Counted from the first letter of the stretch, positions 1-9,380 are shown. The stretch: 64,000 bases of DNA from Cetobacterium_A somerae (GCF_044784365.2 NZ_CP173065.2); one strand, 5' to 3'. Translations and numbers: made by a program. The notes: generated by a model not told the origin, from the letters alone.

Positions 1-12
1 AGGAGGAAATAA

Positions 13-1158
13 ATGGATTTTACATTAACTAAATCGCAAGAACTTTTTAAGCAAATGATTACAGCTTTTGCTGAAAATGAAGTTAAACCTCTTGCTGCTG
101 AAATTGATGAGGAAGAGAGATTCCCTGTTGAAACTGTTGAAAAAATGAGTAAAACTGGTCTTATGGGAATTGTTATTCCTACTCAATACGGTGGTGCTGG
201 TGGAGACCAAATTATGTATACTATGGCTGTTGAAGAGCTTTCAAAAGTTTGTGGTACTACTGGAGTTATCCTTTCTGCTCATACATCTTTAGGAGTTGCT
301 CCTATTTTAGAGTTTGGAACTGAGGAGCAAAAACAAAAGTATCTTCCTAAAATGGCTTCTGGTGAATGGATTGGTGCTTTTGGTTTAACTGAACCAAACG
401 CTGGTACTGACGCTGCTGGACAACAAACTACTGCTTGGTTTGATGAAAAAACTAATGAGTGGGTATTGAACGGTTCTAAAATATTTATAACAAATGCTGG
501 ATATGCTCACGTTTATATTATATTTGCCATGACTGATAAATCAGCTGGTTTAAAAGGTATCTCTACTTTCATAGTTGAAGCTGATGCTCCTGGATTCTCT
601 GTAGGTAAAAAAGAGAAAAAGCTTGGAATTAAAGGTTCTGCTACTTGTGAGTTAATCTTTGAAGATTGTAGAATTCCAAAGGAAAACTTAGTTGGAGCTA
701 TTGGAAAAGGATTTAAAATTGCAATGATGACTCTTGATGGAGGAAGAATTGGAATTGCTGCTCAAGCTCTTGGAATTGCTGGTGGAGCTTTAGATGAAAC
801 TATTAAATATGTAAAAGAGAGAAAACAATTTGGAAGAGCTCTTTCTCAATTCCAAAATACACAGTTCCAAATTGCTGATATGTATGCAAAAGTAGAAGCT
901 TCGAAACACCTAGTTTACAAAGCTGCTTGGAAAAAATCTAGAAAAGAAAACTACTCAGTTGATGCTGCTACAGCAAAACTATTTGCTGCTGAAACAGCTA
1001 TGGATGTAACAACAAAAGCTGTTCAACTTCATGGAGGATATGGATATACAAGAGAGTATCCTGTTGAGAGAATGATGAGAGATGCTAAAATTACTGAGAT
1101 TTATGAGGGAACTTCAGAAGTTCAAAGAATGGTTATCGCAGGATCATTACTAAAGTAA
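13..1158 (+). CDS. bcd: Butyryl-CoA dehydrogenase (short-chain acyl-CoA dehydrogenase)
   Basis: 381 aa, the normal length for short-chain acyl-CoA dehydrogenases. It reduces crotonyl-CoA to butyryl-CoA with FAD, working with EtfAB in the cytoplasm. Visible family marks are the FAD/substrate stretch GLTEPNAGTDA near residue 127, the HGGYGYTREYPVER stretch near 341, and IYEGTSE near the C-terminus, whose Glu is the usual catalytic base. The AGGAGG ribosome site at 1-6 sits 6 nt before the ATG. etfB follows after 19 nt, so this is the first visible gene of a bcd-etfB-etfA operon; any upstream gene or promoter is outside the window. Butyryl specificity is inferred from the Etf neighbours; another short-chain acyl-CoA is possible. 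Confidence 0.93.
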   Translation: MDFTLTKSQELFKQMITAFAENEVKPLAAEIDEEERFPVETVEKMSKTGLMGIVIPTQYGGAGGDQIMYTMAVEELSKVCGTTGVILSAHTSLGVAPILEFGTEEQKQKYLPKMASGEWIGAFGLTEPNAGTDAAGQQTTAWFDEKTNEWVLNGSKIFITNAGYAHVYIIFAMTDKSAGLKGISTFIVEADAPGFSVGKKEKKLGIKGSATCELIFEDCRIPKENLVGAIGKGFKIAMMTLDGGRIGIAAQALGIAGGALDETIKYVKERKQFGRALSQFQNTQFQIADMYAKVEASKHLVYKAAWKKSRKENYSVDAATAKLFAAETAMDVTTKAVQLHGGYGYTREYPVERMMRDAKITEIYEGTSEVQRMVIAGSLLK

Positions 1159-1177
1159 ATTAGGAGGATTAAACAGA

Positions 1178-1963
1178 ATGAAAATAGTTGTATGTATAAA
1201 ACAAGTACCTGATACTACAGAGATTAGATTAGATCCTGTTAAAGGAACTCTTATTAGAGATGGAGTACCTAGTATCATAAATCCAGATGATAAAGGTGGA
1301 TTAGAAGAAGCATTAAGATTAAAAGATAAATTTGGAGCTCACGTTACTGCTATAACAATGGGACCTCCTCAAGCTGATTCAGCTTTAAGAGAAGCTATTG
1401 CTATGGGAGTAGATAGAGCAATACTTTTAACTGATAGAAAATTTGCAGGAGCAGATACACTAGCTACATCTCATGCGATATCAGCAGCTTTAAAAGAGTT
1501 AGATTATGACCTTATTATCGCAGGAAGACAAGCTATTGATGGAGATACTGCACAAGTTGGGCCACAAATTGCTGAATTTTTAAATCTTCCACAAATTACA
1601 TATGTAAATGATATTAAGTTTGATGGAAAAGATACATTTGAAGTAAAAAGAGCTACTGAAGAGGGATACATGTTACTTCAAGTTCAAAAACCTTGTTTAA
1701 TGACAATCTTAGCTGAAGCAAATAAACCAAGATATATGAACGTTAAAAACATTGTAGAAGCTTTCAATAAAGAGGTTGAGGTTTGGGGAGTAGATAGATT
1801 ATCTGATATAGATGAAGAAAAATTAGGACTTAAAGGTTCTCCAACAAAAGTTAAAAAATCATTTACTAAAGGTGTTAAAGCAGTTGGACAGCTTTATGAA
1901 GTTGACCCTCAAGAAGCAGCGAAAATTATTGTTGAAAAATTAAAGGAAAAATTTATAATCTAA
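1178..1963 (+). CDS. etfB: Electron transfer flavoprotein beta subunit
   Basis: 261 aa. Begins with MKIVVCIKQVPDT, the typical EtfB opening, and carries the AGRQAIDGDTAQVGP flavin/nucleotide stretch near residue 116. It forms a heterodimer with EtfA. In anaerobes the Bcd-EtfAB complex couples crotonyl-CoA reduction to ferredoxin reduction by flavin-based electron bifurcation. It lies 19 nt after bcd and 22 nt before etfA, with AGGAGG upstream, so it is co-transcribed. Bifurcation rather than simple electron transfer is inferred from the bcd context and the anaerobic gene set. Confidence 0.94.
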   Translation: MKIVVCIKQVPDTTEIRLDPVKGTLIRDGVPSIINPDDKGGLEEALRLKDKFGAHVTAITMGPPQADSALREAIAMGVDRAILLTDRKFAGADTLATSHAISAALKELDYDLIIAGRQAIDGDTAQVGPQIAEFLNLPQITYVNDIKFDGKDTFEVKRATEEGYMLLQVQKPCLMTILAEANKPRYMNVKNIVEAFNKEVEVWGVDRLSDIDEEKLGLKGSPTKVKKSFTKGVKAVGQLYEVDPQEAAKIIVEKLKEKFII

Positions 1964-1985
1964 AATTTTAAAGAAGGAGAATGTC

Positions 1986-2993
1986 ATGAATTTAAATGAA
2001 TATAGAGGGATCCTTGTTTTTGCTGAGCAAAGAGAGGGAGTACTACAAAATGTTGGATTAGAGTTAATCGGTAAAGGAAAAGAGTTAGCTAAATCTCTTG
2101 ATGAGAAAGTTACAGCTGTACTTTTAGGATATAACATCCAAAATTTAGCTAAAGAGTTAGTTGCTTATGGTGCTGATGAAGTTGTAGTAGTAGATTCAAA
2201 AGAGTTAGCAATCTATGATACTGAAGCTTATACACAAGCATTTTCAGCAGTTATTAACGAAAGAAAACCTGAGATTGTATTAATTGGAGCGACTACACTT
2301 GGAAGAGACTTAGGACCTAGAATCTCATCTAGAATTGAAACAGGACTTACAGCTGATTGTACAATGTTAGAGATTGGAGAAAATAGAGAGTTTTTAATGA
2401 CAAGACCAGCTTTTGGTGGAAACTTAATGGCCACTATCATCTGTCCTGATCATAGACCTCAAATGTCAACAGTTAGACCTGGAGTTATGACAAGATTATC
2501 AAAAGATGAGAATAGAGATGGAAAAATTACAGATTTTAAAGTTAATTTTGATCACTCAAAAATGAAAGTAAAAGTTTTAAATATAATAAAAGAAGCAAAA
2601 GCAAAAGTAGATATTACAGAGGCTAAAATACTAGTTTCAGGAGGAAGAGGAGTTGGAGCTCAAGGTGGATTTGACAACTTAGAACTTCTTGCAAATGAAC
2701 TTGGTGGAGTAGCAGCGGCTTCTAGAGCATTAGTTGATGCTGGAATAGTAAGTCATGATAGACAAGTTGGACAAACAGGAAAAACAGTTAGACCAGATGT
2801 ATACTTTGCATTTGGAATCTCTGGAGCAATACAGCACTTAGCTGGAATGGAGGAGTCAGAGTACATAATAGCTATAAATAAAGATAAAGCGGCACCTATT
2901 TTTGGAGTAGCAGATTTAGGATTAGTAACTGATTTAGGAAAAACAGCAACTTATTTAATTGAAGAGATTAGAAAAGCAAAAGCTGAAAAATAA
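1986..2993 (+). CDS. etfA: Electron transfer flavoprotein alpha subunit
   Basis: 335 aa. The C-terminal FAD-binding half is clear: SGGRGVGAQGGFDNLELLA near residue 217, VGQTGKTVRPDVYFAFGISG near 260 and AINKDKAAPIFGVADLG near 298. It partners EtfB and carries one of the two flavins of the Bcd-Etf complex. The gene has an AGAAGGAGAA ribosome site and ends just before a strong hairpin terminator at 3014-3047, so bcd-etfB-etfA ends here and the following transporter has its own start signals. Length and motifs match the family throughout; nothing is odd. Confidence 0.94.
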   Translation: MNLNEYRGILVFAEQREGVLQNVGLELIGKGKELAKSLDEKVTAVLLGYNIQNLAKELVAYGADEVVVVDSKELAIYDTEAYTQAFSAVINERKPEIVLIGATTLGRDLGPRISSRIETGLTADCTMLEIGENREFLMTRPAFGGNLMATIICPDHRPQMSTVRPGVMTRLSKDENRDGKITDFKVNFDHSKMKVKVLNIIKEAKAKVDITEAKILVSGGRGVGAQGGFDNLELLANELGGVAAASRALVDAGIVSHDRQVGQTGKTVRPDVYFAFGISGAIQHLAGMEESEYIIAINKDKAAPIFGVADLGLVTDLGKTATYLIEEIRKAKAEK

Positions 2994-3013
2994 ACCTTAA
3001 AAGTTACCACTTT

Positions 3014-3047
3014 AAAGCAAAGGATAGAAAATATCCTTTGCTTTTTT
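3014..3047 (+). terminator. Intrinsic terminator after etfA
   Basis: A perfect 13-bp stem (3014-3026 with 3032-3044) and a 5-nt loop, followed by a T tract. It closes the bcd-etfBA operon. Confidence 0.9.
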
Positions 3048-3071
3048 AAATAAGATATGGGGGTATGAAAA

Positions 3072-4454
3072 TTGGATAATACAGTTAAAAATAAACAATT
3101 TAATCTTTTTGAAAAATTCACTCAACTTTGCGTTACTATAATGCAAAAGTATCTTCCTGATGCTTTCCTTTTTGCAGCAATCCTTACTTTTATTGTTTTT
3201 ATTGCTGCAACTATAATGACTAAACAATCACCTTTTCAAATAGCTATGCATTGGGGTAATGGTGTTTGGTCTCTTTTAGCTTTCTCTATGCAAATGGTAA
3301 TGGTTCTTGTAACAGGACATACTTTAGCAACTGCTCCTTTTTTTAAAAGAATCTTAGATAAGCTTTCTAATCTTCCAAAATCTCCTATTCAAGCTATTAT
3401 CTATGTTACTTTTGTATCTGGAGTAGCTTGTATTTTAAACTGGGGGTTTGGACTTGTTATTGGAGCAATCTATGCTAAAGAGATTGCAAAGAAAATCAAA
3501 GGTGTCGACTATCGTCTTCTTATTGCTTCTGCTTACTCTGGTTTCTTGTTATGGCATGGAGGAATTTCTGGATCTATTCCTCTTACTTTAGCTTCTGGAA
3601 ACCTTTCAAAAGCTACTGCTGGAGCTTTAGATAAAGGAATTAGTACATCTCAAACTCTATTTTCATCATATAATTTAATCATCCTTTTTGCTTTATTATT
3701 TACGCTTCCTTTATTAAATGCTGCCATGCACCCTAAAAATAAAGAGGATGTTTTTCAAGTTGACCCTGCATTATTAGAAGATGATGTGCAACCAGTTACT
3801 TTTGATAAAGCTGAGATGACTCCTGCTGACAAAATTGAAAATAGTCCAGTTGTTAACATTTTAATTGGTATTCTTGGATATACATATATAATTGGATATT
3901 TCCTTCAAAAGGGATTTGATTTGAATCTTAACATTGTAAATATGATTTTTTTAGTTACTGCTATAGTTGCTCATAAAACTCCTAAAAATCTTCTTTTAGC
4001 TTTTGGAAATGCTTGTAAAGGAGCTGCTGGAATTATACTACAATTTCCTTTTTATGCTGGAATAATGGGAATGATGGTTGGACAAAACAGTGATGGAGCT
4101 TCTTTAGCAGGTATAATATCACAAAGTTTTATCAGTTCATCCACTGCTCTTTCATTTCCAAGCTTAACTTTCTTAAGTGCTGGAATTGTAAATTTCTTTG
4201 TTCCATCTGGTGGTGGGCAATGGGCTGTTCAGGCTCCTATTATGATGCCAGCAAGTGTAGAACTTGGGGTTTCAACAGCAAGAACTGGTATGGCTATCGC
4301 TTGGGGAGATGCTTGGACTAATATGATTCAACCCTTCTGGGCTTTGCCTGCCTTAGGTATTGCTAAATTAGGTGCAAAAGATATTATGGGATATGGAGTA
4401 ATTATTACAATTTACTCTGGTATTGTTATTATGTTGGGATTAACTTTCCTATAA
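3072..4454 (+). CDS. atoE: Short-chain fatty acid transporter, AtoE family
   Basis: 460 aa, strongly hydrophobic with about a dozen membrane segments. It opens with the amphipathic FEKFTQLCVTIMQKYLPDAF stretch seen in AtoE proteins and has the conserved FVPSGGGQWAVQAPIM and WGDAWTNMIQPFWALP motifs near residues 376 and 415. Expected role is uptake or export of short-chain fatty acids at the inner membrane, which suits its place after the butyrate-forming bcd-etf genes. The start is a TTG at 3072; a GGGGG stretch 9-14 nt upstream is the likely ribosome site. A four-codon ORF starts at an ATG at 3065 and overlaps this start in another frame. Real substrate and direction are not shown by sequence. 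Confidence 0.88.
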   Translation: MDNTVKNKQFNLFEKFTQLCVTIMQKYLPDAFLFAAILTFIVFIAATIMTKQSPFQIAMHWGNGVWSLLAFSMQMVMVLVTGHTLATAPFFKRILDKLSNLPKSPIQAIIYVTFVSGVACILNWGFGLVIGAIYAKEIAKKIKGVDYRLLIASAYSGFLLWHGGISGSIPLTLASGNLSKATAGALDKGISTSQTLFSSYNLIILFALLFTLPLLNAAMHPKNKEDVFQVDPALLEDDVQPVTFDKAEMTPADKIENSPVVNILIGILGYTYIIGYFLQKGFDLNLNIVNMIFLVTAIVAHKTPKNLLLAFGNACKGAAGIILQFPFYAGIMGMMVGQNSDGASLAGIISQSFISSSTALSFPSLTFLSAGIVNFFVPSGGGQWAVQAPIMMPASVELGVSTARTGMAIAWGDAWTNMIQPFWALPALGIAKLGAKDIMGYGVIITIYSGIVIMLGLTFL

Positions 4455-4484
4455 AAAAAGGTTGCTCTTTAGCAACCTTTTTTA
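4453..4484. terminator. Bidirectional terminator between atoE and an APC permease gene
   Basis: Stem 4453-4466 with 4471-4483, 4-nt loop, A tract before and T tract after. It can stop transcription from both convergent genes. Confidence 0.9.
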
Positions 4485-4491
4485 TATCTTA

Positions 4492-5820
4492 TTAATTTTC
4501 TCTATAAACAAAAAGACCTGTTAAAGTTAATGCCACTGATACTGCCATATATGTTGGATTTGATATAGCTGCATAAATAAATATTGATGCTCCACCTATT
4601 AATGCAAGTATTGGCACAACTGGATAAAATGGAACTCTATATGGTCTTTCTAAATTTGGTTCGTTTTTTCTTAAAATAAATAATCCTAAAAATACTAAAC
4701 AGTAGAATAACCAGAACAATGCTACTGGAATATCTCCAAATACATCTGGATTTCCTGTTATAATCATAGCTATTAAGAAGAAAACTGATAATAGATACAT
4801 AACTACTGAAGAGTTTATAGGTTGTTTATGTTTATCATCTATTTTAGCAAAAAACTCCTTCTTTGGAAGGTGTCCCTCTATTGCTAAAGTATACGGTATT
4901 CTTGTTGATGCTAATATCATACCATTTAGCCCACCAAATGCTGATATCATAATTCCTAAGAATATAAACTTAGCTCCCATTGGTCCAAATAATTTTGTAG
5001 CTACTCCAAACATTCCAACTTTTACAATCTCCTCTGCTGTGAATACATTTAATAGTGCTAGGTTTAATGCCACATAAAATATCGCTATAAATCCTAATCC
5101 TAATATAATTGCTCTAGGAAGATCTTTTTTTACATTTTTTAAATCTCCTGCAATTGTTCCAACATATATCCATCCATCAAAAGCAAACATAATTGGTACT
5201 AATGATAATCCTAATAAAACTAAAGGTGATGAAGATGTAGCTTCTCTTGTAATCTCTGTCATATAAAACATTCCCGATGAATTATCTGCAGATAAAAATC
5301 CAAATATAGTTATTAATAATAGTGGTACAATTTTAGCTGCTGTAGCTAGTGTTTGAATTTTTCCACCTACATTTTTTGTAAATATATTTATTGCAAATAG
5401 GAAAGATATAGCAACAAATGCTGTTCCTCCTAAAAATATAGTATTACTAGGATCTATATTTAAAAAGTTTCCTGTAAATACTGCAAAATAATATGCAATT
5501 AAACCTATTAAAGCTGGAAAATATATTATTAATTGAGCCCATCCAACTAAAAAGGCTATTCTTTTTCCATAAATTTTCTTAATCCATGCAATCATACCAC
5601 CTGTTTCAGGAATAGCTGCTCCAACTTCTGCTGCAGTAAGACCTGATAATATTGATATAATACCTCCAAGTACCCAAGCTGCAATTGCAATTTTTGGATT
5701 CATATTAGCTGCTACTAAAATTTGACCAGCTTTAAAGAAGATTCCAATTCCAATAACAATTCCTACAACCATTGAAAAAGCTACTGAAAAGCCGTATCTT
5801 TTTTCTAAATTTTCACTCAT
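4492..5820 (-). CDS. APC-superfamily amino acid permease
   Basis: 442 aa with about 12 hydrophobic segments. The N-terminal VVGIVIGIGIFFKAG stretch is the unwound helix-1 substrate site typical of APC carriers, followed by AAEVGAAIPETGGMIAWIKKIYG (helix 3 region), which is closest to the LAT/SteT type amino acid exchangers. It would carry an amino acid across the inner membrane; the substrate cannot be read from sequence. It is a single gene, convergent with atoE and sharing its terminator, and reads away from the 45-aa peptide gene at 6002. Confidence 0.85.
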   Translation of the reverse strand: MSENLEKRYGFSVAFSMVVGIVIGIGIFFKAGQILVAANMNPKIAIAAWVLGGIISILSGLTAAEVGAAIPETGGMIAWIKKIYGKRIAFLVGWAQLIIYFPALIGLIAYYFAVFTGNFLNIDPSNTIFLGGTAFVAISFLFAINIFTKNVGGKIQTLATAAKIVPLLLITIFGFLSADNSSGMFYMTEITREATSSSPLVLLGLSLVPIMFAFDGWIYVGTIAGDLKNVKKDLPRAIILGLGFIAIFYVALNLALLNVFTAEEIVKVGMFGVATKLFGPMGAKFIFLGIMISAFGGLNGMILASTRIPYTLAIEGHLPKKEFFAKIDDKHKQPINSSVVMYLLSVFFLIAMIITGNPDVFGDIPVALFWLFYCLVFLGLFILRKNEPNLERPYRVPFYPVVPILALIGGASIFIYAAISNPTYMAVSVALTLTGLFVYREN

Positions 5821-5937
5821 TTCTTTTCTCCTTGTTAATGTATTCTACTTTTTTAGTATTTCTTTACTTATTTTAAAGCACTTTTCGATTAAACATTTTA
5901 TCACAATTCACCTTTCAAAACAAGTATTTTTTATTTC

Positions 5938-5966
5938 TTGCATAAATGGAAAAAGTGGTATATAAT
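5938..5966 (+). promoter_or_regulatory. Promoter of the 45-aa membrane peptide gene
   Basis: A perfect -10 TATAAT (5961-5966) sits 17 bp after a weak -35 TTGCAT (5938-5943), about 35 bp before the peptide gene start. Confidence 0.6.
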
Positions 5967-6001
5967 TACTTTTGTAAATAAAAGGGGTGAACAAAATAAA
6001 A

Positions 6002-6139
6002 ATGTTAGAAAAGAAAAGAACTAATAATAACTCTATAGTGGATTATTCAGCAAAGTTCTACTTATTTCCGCTACTTTTAATTGGTCTTATATTAAGAAGT
6101 TTAGATAATCTATTTATAAAGTTAAAATATCAAAGATAA
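6002..6139 (+). CDS. Small single-span membrane protein, 45 aa
   Basis: A short ORF, MLEKKRTNNN to KLKYQR, with one hydrophobic helix (about residues 19-33, LYFPLLLIGL-like) flanked by basic residues. I do not recognise a family. Reality is supported by a full expression unit: a -10 TATAAT promoter at 5938-5966, a GGGGTGA ribosome site at 5984-5990 about 11 nt before the ATG, and a terminator starting at the stop codon. The unit fills what would otherwise be a 345-nt gap between two minus-strand genes. Candidate roles are a membrane-protein modulator or a toxin-like peptide; neither is shown. Confidence 0.6.
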   Translation: MLEKKRTNNNSIVDYSAKFYLFPLLLIGLILRSLDNLFIKLKYQR

Positions 6140-6168
6140 AAAAGAGAGCTTTCGCTCTCTTTTTTTTA
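6138..6168. terminator. Bidirectional terminator
   Basis: GAGAGC stem with a TTTC loop (6144-6159), flanked by an A tract and eight Ts. It serves the 45-aa peptide gene on the plus strand and the RpiR regulator on the minus strand. Confidence 0.88.
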
Positions 6169-7011
6169 TCTTTGATAGATATTAAATCTATCTGTTATTT
6201 TCTTTAATTTGTCTAATCTTTCAATACTTTCCTCTTTATTTTGTTTTCCAAATTTTAAAAGTAAAGCATTTAAAATAATTATACCTGGAACAAAAGTATA
6301 AGCTTTTCCTCCATTTTTTGTGGTGATTACTAAATCAGATATATTACCTAATACAGAATCTTTTTTATCAGTCATAGTAATTATTCTATTTCCTTGCTCT
6401 TTAAAAAACTCAGTTACTTGACAAGTAAAGTTTGTATATGGATGGAATGATATTGTAAATAGTACATCATCCGGGCTTGAATAAAGAAGCTTATCTGTAA
6501 AATCAGATGCTCCTGATATCATTAACTCTACATCCTCTCTTAATTCTTTTAACATAAAATATAGATAGTATGCTAGAGCATATGACCCTCTTGCTCCTAA
6601 TATATATAACTTTCTACTAGTTTTTATCATCTCCATAGCTTTTTCTAATTGCTCTTCTATAGCTACAGTATCTATCTCCTCTAAAAGCTCTATGTTCGTA
6701 GTTATGATTTCAGATAATATTCCATCCCCTGACATTGAATCAATCTCTTGTCTGAACTCTTTCATTTGAGAAGTTGATATCTCTACATCTTTTTGGAAAA
6801 CTCTTTGGAAATCAGGATAACCTTTAAAACCTAAATTTTTTGAAAATCTTGTTATTGTAGCTGGACTTGTTCCTGTCTCTTTAGCTAGCTCATTTATTGA
6901 AATAAATGATACTATACTCTGATTATGTTTTATAAAGTCCACAATCTTTTTAAAACTCTTACTATACGTTGAATAATTCTGCTCTAAATTAGCTAATACC
7001 GCCTTTTTCAT
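6166..7011 (-). CDS. MurR/RpiR-family transcriptional regulator (HTH + SIS)
   Basis: 281 aa. The N-terminal part (about 1-80) is an RpiR-type helix-turn-helix: SINELAKETGTSPATITRFS then KNLGFKGYPDFQ. The C-terminal part (about 120-250) is a SIS sugar-phosphate-binding domain with YILGARGSYALAYYLYFML. Such proteins are usually controlled by a phosphosugar. The gene lies 17 nt downstream of the decarboxylase-arginase fusion and so is probably co-transcribed with it, which would be unusual for a sugar-phosphate sensor and suggests it may control that gene or the nearby permease. The target is not shown. Confidence 0.85.
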   Translation of the reverse strand: MKKAVLANLEQNYSTYSKSFKKIVDFIKHNQSIVSFISINELAKETGTSPATITRFSKNLGFKGYPDFQRVFQKDVEISTSQMKEFRQEIDSMSGDGILSEIITTNIELLEEIDTVAIEEQLEKAMEMIKTSRKLYILGARGSYALAYYLYFMLKELREDVELMISGASDFTDKLLYSSPDDVLFTISFHPYTNFTCQVTEFFKEQGNRIITMTDKKDSVLGNISDLVITTKNGGKAYTFVPGIIILNALLLKFGKQNKEESIERLDKLKKITDRFNIYQR

Positions 7012-7028
7012 CTCACACCTCTATATAC

Positions 7029-9380
7029 TTATACGTTTGGATTTAATACAAACTCCGTTAAATCATTTACAAAATTCATAGTCTTCTCATTTTTATCGTT
7101 TACTGGATTGTATTCTACTATGTCTACTGATGTTATAGAGTAGTTTTTAAATAAGAATCTAAATGTTTTGAACATCTCTTCTGGAGTGAATCCATTTCTA
7201 ACTGGTGTACTTACTCCTGGAGCAAACTCTGGATCAACTGAATCCACATCAAAACTTATATGGATATTATCAATCTTTAAGTAGTCTCTTATCTCATCTA
7301 AAACATTATCTAATCCTTTATGAACAACTTCATCATAAGGAATTACTTTTACTCCTAACTCTTCAATAACGTCTCTTTCTTTTACATCTAAATCTCTAGC
7401 TCCTAAAATTACAACATTTTTGCTGTCAATTTTAGCTCCTTCGTAGAAACAATTTACTAAGTCTCTATCTCCAGCTCCTTGTAAAAGTGCTAACGGCATT
7501 CCATGAATATTTCCTGACATTGTTGTTTCATCAGTATTCATATCTCCGTGAGCATCAATCCACACTACCCCAACTTCTTTTTCTAACGCTACCCCTGATA
7601 TTGATCCTAGTGCTATTGAGTGATCTCCTCCAATAGTTATTGGTCTATATCCATCTCTTACTGCTTCGTTTACTGCTGTTGCTAACTTTTCACAAGTATT
7701 AAGTATTGTATTTTTATATTTTAATGACCACTCATTGAAATTCTCTCTTTGCTTTTCAATATCTATATAAGTCATCTCACCAAATGTATCTGGGAAGTAC
7801 TCCTCTAAAACTTCTGGTCCAAATTCAATACCTGCTTTATTTGCTCCTAAGTTCATTGGAACAGCAAACATTTTATTTTTCATTTTTTCAGTATATAAAT
7901 ATACTGCATCTTCTTCATCTATAACTTTAATATATTCTAACTCAGGGTCTTCCATTCCTTGAACGTGAAGCTTTGCTGCCTTTAAGTTTTGAATATATGT
8001 GATTATATCTCTTGTAATTCTTTCTCCTGGATAGATTACTGGAATTCCTGGTGGATATGCCATAATCATCTCAGCACAAATTTTTCCTTCGCTTTCTAAG
8101 AATTTAATTTTATTATTCTCACTGTAGAAAGCTTCTCTCGGGATTAAGATTGATTCAGGTATAGTTGGCATTTTTCCAACAGATTCTCCTATTTTCTTTC
8201 CTTTTCCAAAGAATCTCTTACTGATATCTTTTAAAGCATCAAGTAATTTACCTGTACTTACTTCGTCATCCCCTAATGTAATTAGTCCTAATACATTATA
8301 GAAATCTGATAACTCAACTTGGATATTATAATCATCAACAAGTAAAGTTTCTAACTCAAATCCTGTTAATCCTAACTCTCTTGCTGATATAGAAAGTTTT
8401 GTTTCATCGAAATCATGTATTCCGTATCTTCCTACAATCTCTTTTCCAAAAGAGAAGATTCCTGGAATTTTATTAACTTCTGCTCTTAAATCTCTTGCTA
8501 ATTTCAATGTTCTTGTTAATAACTCTCTTCCTTCTGTAGCTATCTGTCTTCTAGCACAATCTAATGATGCCATTAGCGGATATGAAGGTGATGTTGTATG
8601 TAGAATACTTAATATCTGTTGTATTCTATTTACATCTACTCTTGTTGAGTTTACATGTAACATTGACATTTGTGTCATTGCTCCAATTATTTTATGAGTA
8701 CTTTGACAGCAAATATCTGCCCCTGCATCTATTGCTGATATTGGTAACTCTTCATGGAAGTGTAAGTGAGCTCCGTGAGCCTCATCAACTATTAAAGGAA
8801 TATCATAGCTATGAACTATATCTGCAATCTTTTTGATATCAGTTGCCGCTCCATAGTATGTTGGGTTAATGATTAATACAGCTTTTGTGTCTGGATGCTG
8901 CTTAAGCATATTTTCAACAACTTCTGGTCTAACTCCATGAGCTATTCCTAATTCGTCATCTACTTCAGGATTCATATATACTGGAACTGATCCACTTAAT
9001 ATAATTCCACCAGAAACTGATTTGTGCACATTTCTAGGGACTAATATTTTCTCTCCTGGCTTTACAACAGACATAATCATAGCTTGAATCGCTCCTGATG
9101 TTCCGTTGACAGCGAAAAAGGTTTTCTTTACTCCATAAGCGTCAGCTGCTAACTCTTGTGCTTCTTTTATACAACTCTTTGGATTGTGTAATCCATCAAC
9201 CATCTTAAAGATAGTTACATCAATTGAGAAGGGATTAGGTCCCATAAACTCGTAAAACTCTTTATCCATTCCCTTTCCTCTCTTATGCCCTGGAACATGG
9301 AAAGGAATTATGTCTCTTTTCGCATATACGTCCTTCAGTGTTGAGAATATAGGTGTTTGATATTGATTTAATTTAGTCAT
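7029..9380 (-). CDS. Fused PLP-dependent Orn/Lys/Arg decarboxylase and arginase-family ureohydrolase
   Basis: 783 aa. Residues about 1-480 are an Orn/Lys/Arg decarboxylase of the smaller SpeA/Cad type: PFHVPGHKRGKG near the N-terminus and the PLP-lysine motif STHKIIGAM. Residues about 500-783 are a complete ureohydrolase with the manganese motifs GGDHSIA, WIDAHGDMN and SFDVDSVDPEFAPG. The stretch GNIHGMPLA is like arginases rather than agmatinases, so the most economical reading is arginine to ornithine plus urea, then ornithine to putrescine plus CO2. Arginine decarboxylase plus agmatinase remains possible. The ATG at 9380 is chosen because AAGGAGG lies just upstream; a 15-codon extension is possible but lacks a ribosome site. 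The RpiR gene follows at 17 nt. Confidence 0.88.
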   Translation of the reverse strand: MTKLNQYQTPIFSTLKDVYAKRDIIPFHVPGHKRGKGMDKEFYEFMGPNPFSIDVTIFKMVDGLHNPKSCIKEAQELAADAYGVKKTFFAVNGTSGAIQAMIMSVVKPGEKILVPRNVHKSVSGGIILSGSVPVYMNPEVDDELGIAHGVRPEVVENMLKQHPDTKAVLIINPTYYGAATDIKKIADIVHSYDIPLIVDEAHGAHLHFHEELPISAIDAGADICCQSTHKIIGAMTQMSMLHVNSTRVDVNRIQQILSILHTTSPSYPLMASLDCARRQIATEGRELLTRTLKLARDLRAEVNKIPGIFSFGKEIVGRYGIHDFDETKLSISARELGLTGFELETLLVDDYNIQVELSDFYNVLGLITLGDDEVSTGKLLDALKDISKRFFGKGKKIGESVGKMPTIPESILIPREAFYSENNKIKFLESEGKICAEMIMAYPPGIPVIYPGERITRDIITYIQNLKAAKLHVQGMEDPELEYIKVIDEEDAVYLYTEKMKNKMFAVPMNLGANKAGIEFGPEVLEEYFPDTFGEMTYIDIEKQRENFNEWSLKYKNTILNTCEKLATAVNEAVRDGYRPITIGGDHSIALGSISGVALEKEVGVVWIDAHGDMNTDETTMSGNIHGMPLALLQGAGDRDLVNCFYEGAKIDSKNVVILGARDLDVKERDVIEELGVKVIPYDEVVHKGLDNVLDEIRDYLKIDNIHISFDVDSVDPEFAPGVSTPVRNGFTPEEMFKTFRFLFKNYSITSVDIVEYNPVNDKNEKTMNFVNDLTEFVLNPNV

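Noticed and set aside
8564..8836. Plus-strand open frame inside the decarboxylase-arginase gene
   Set aside because: Leu-rich antisense shadow of a clear coding gene without ribosome site.
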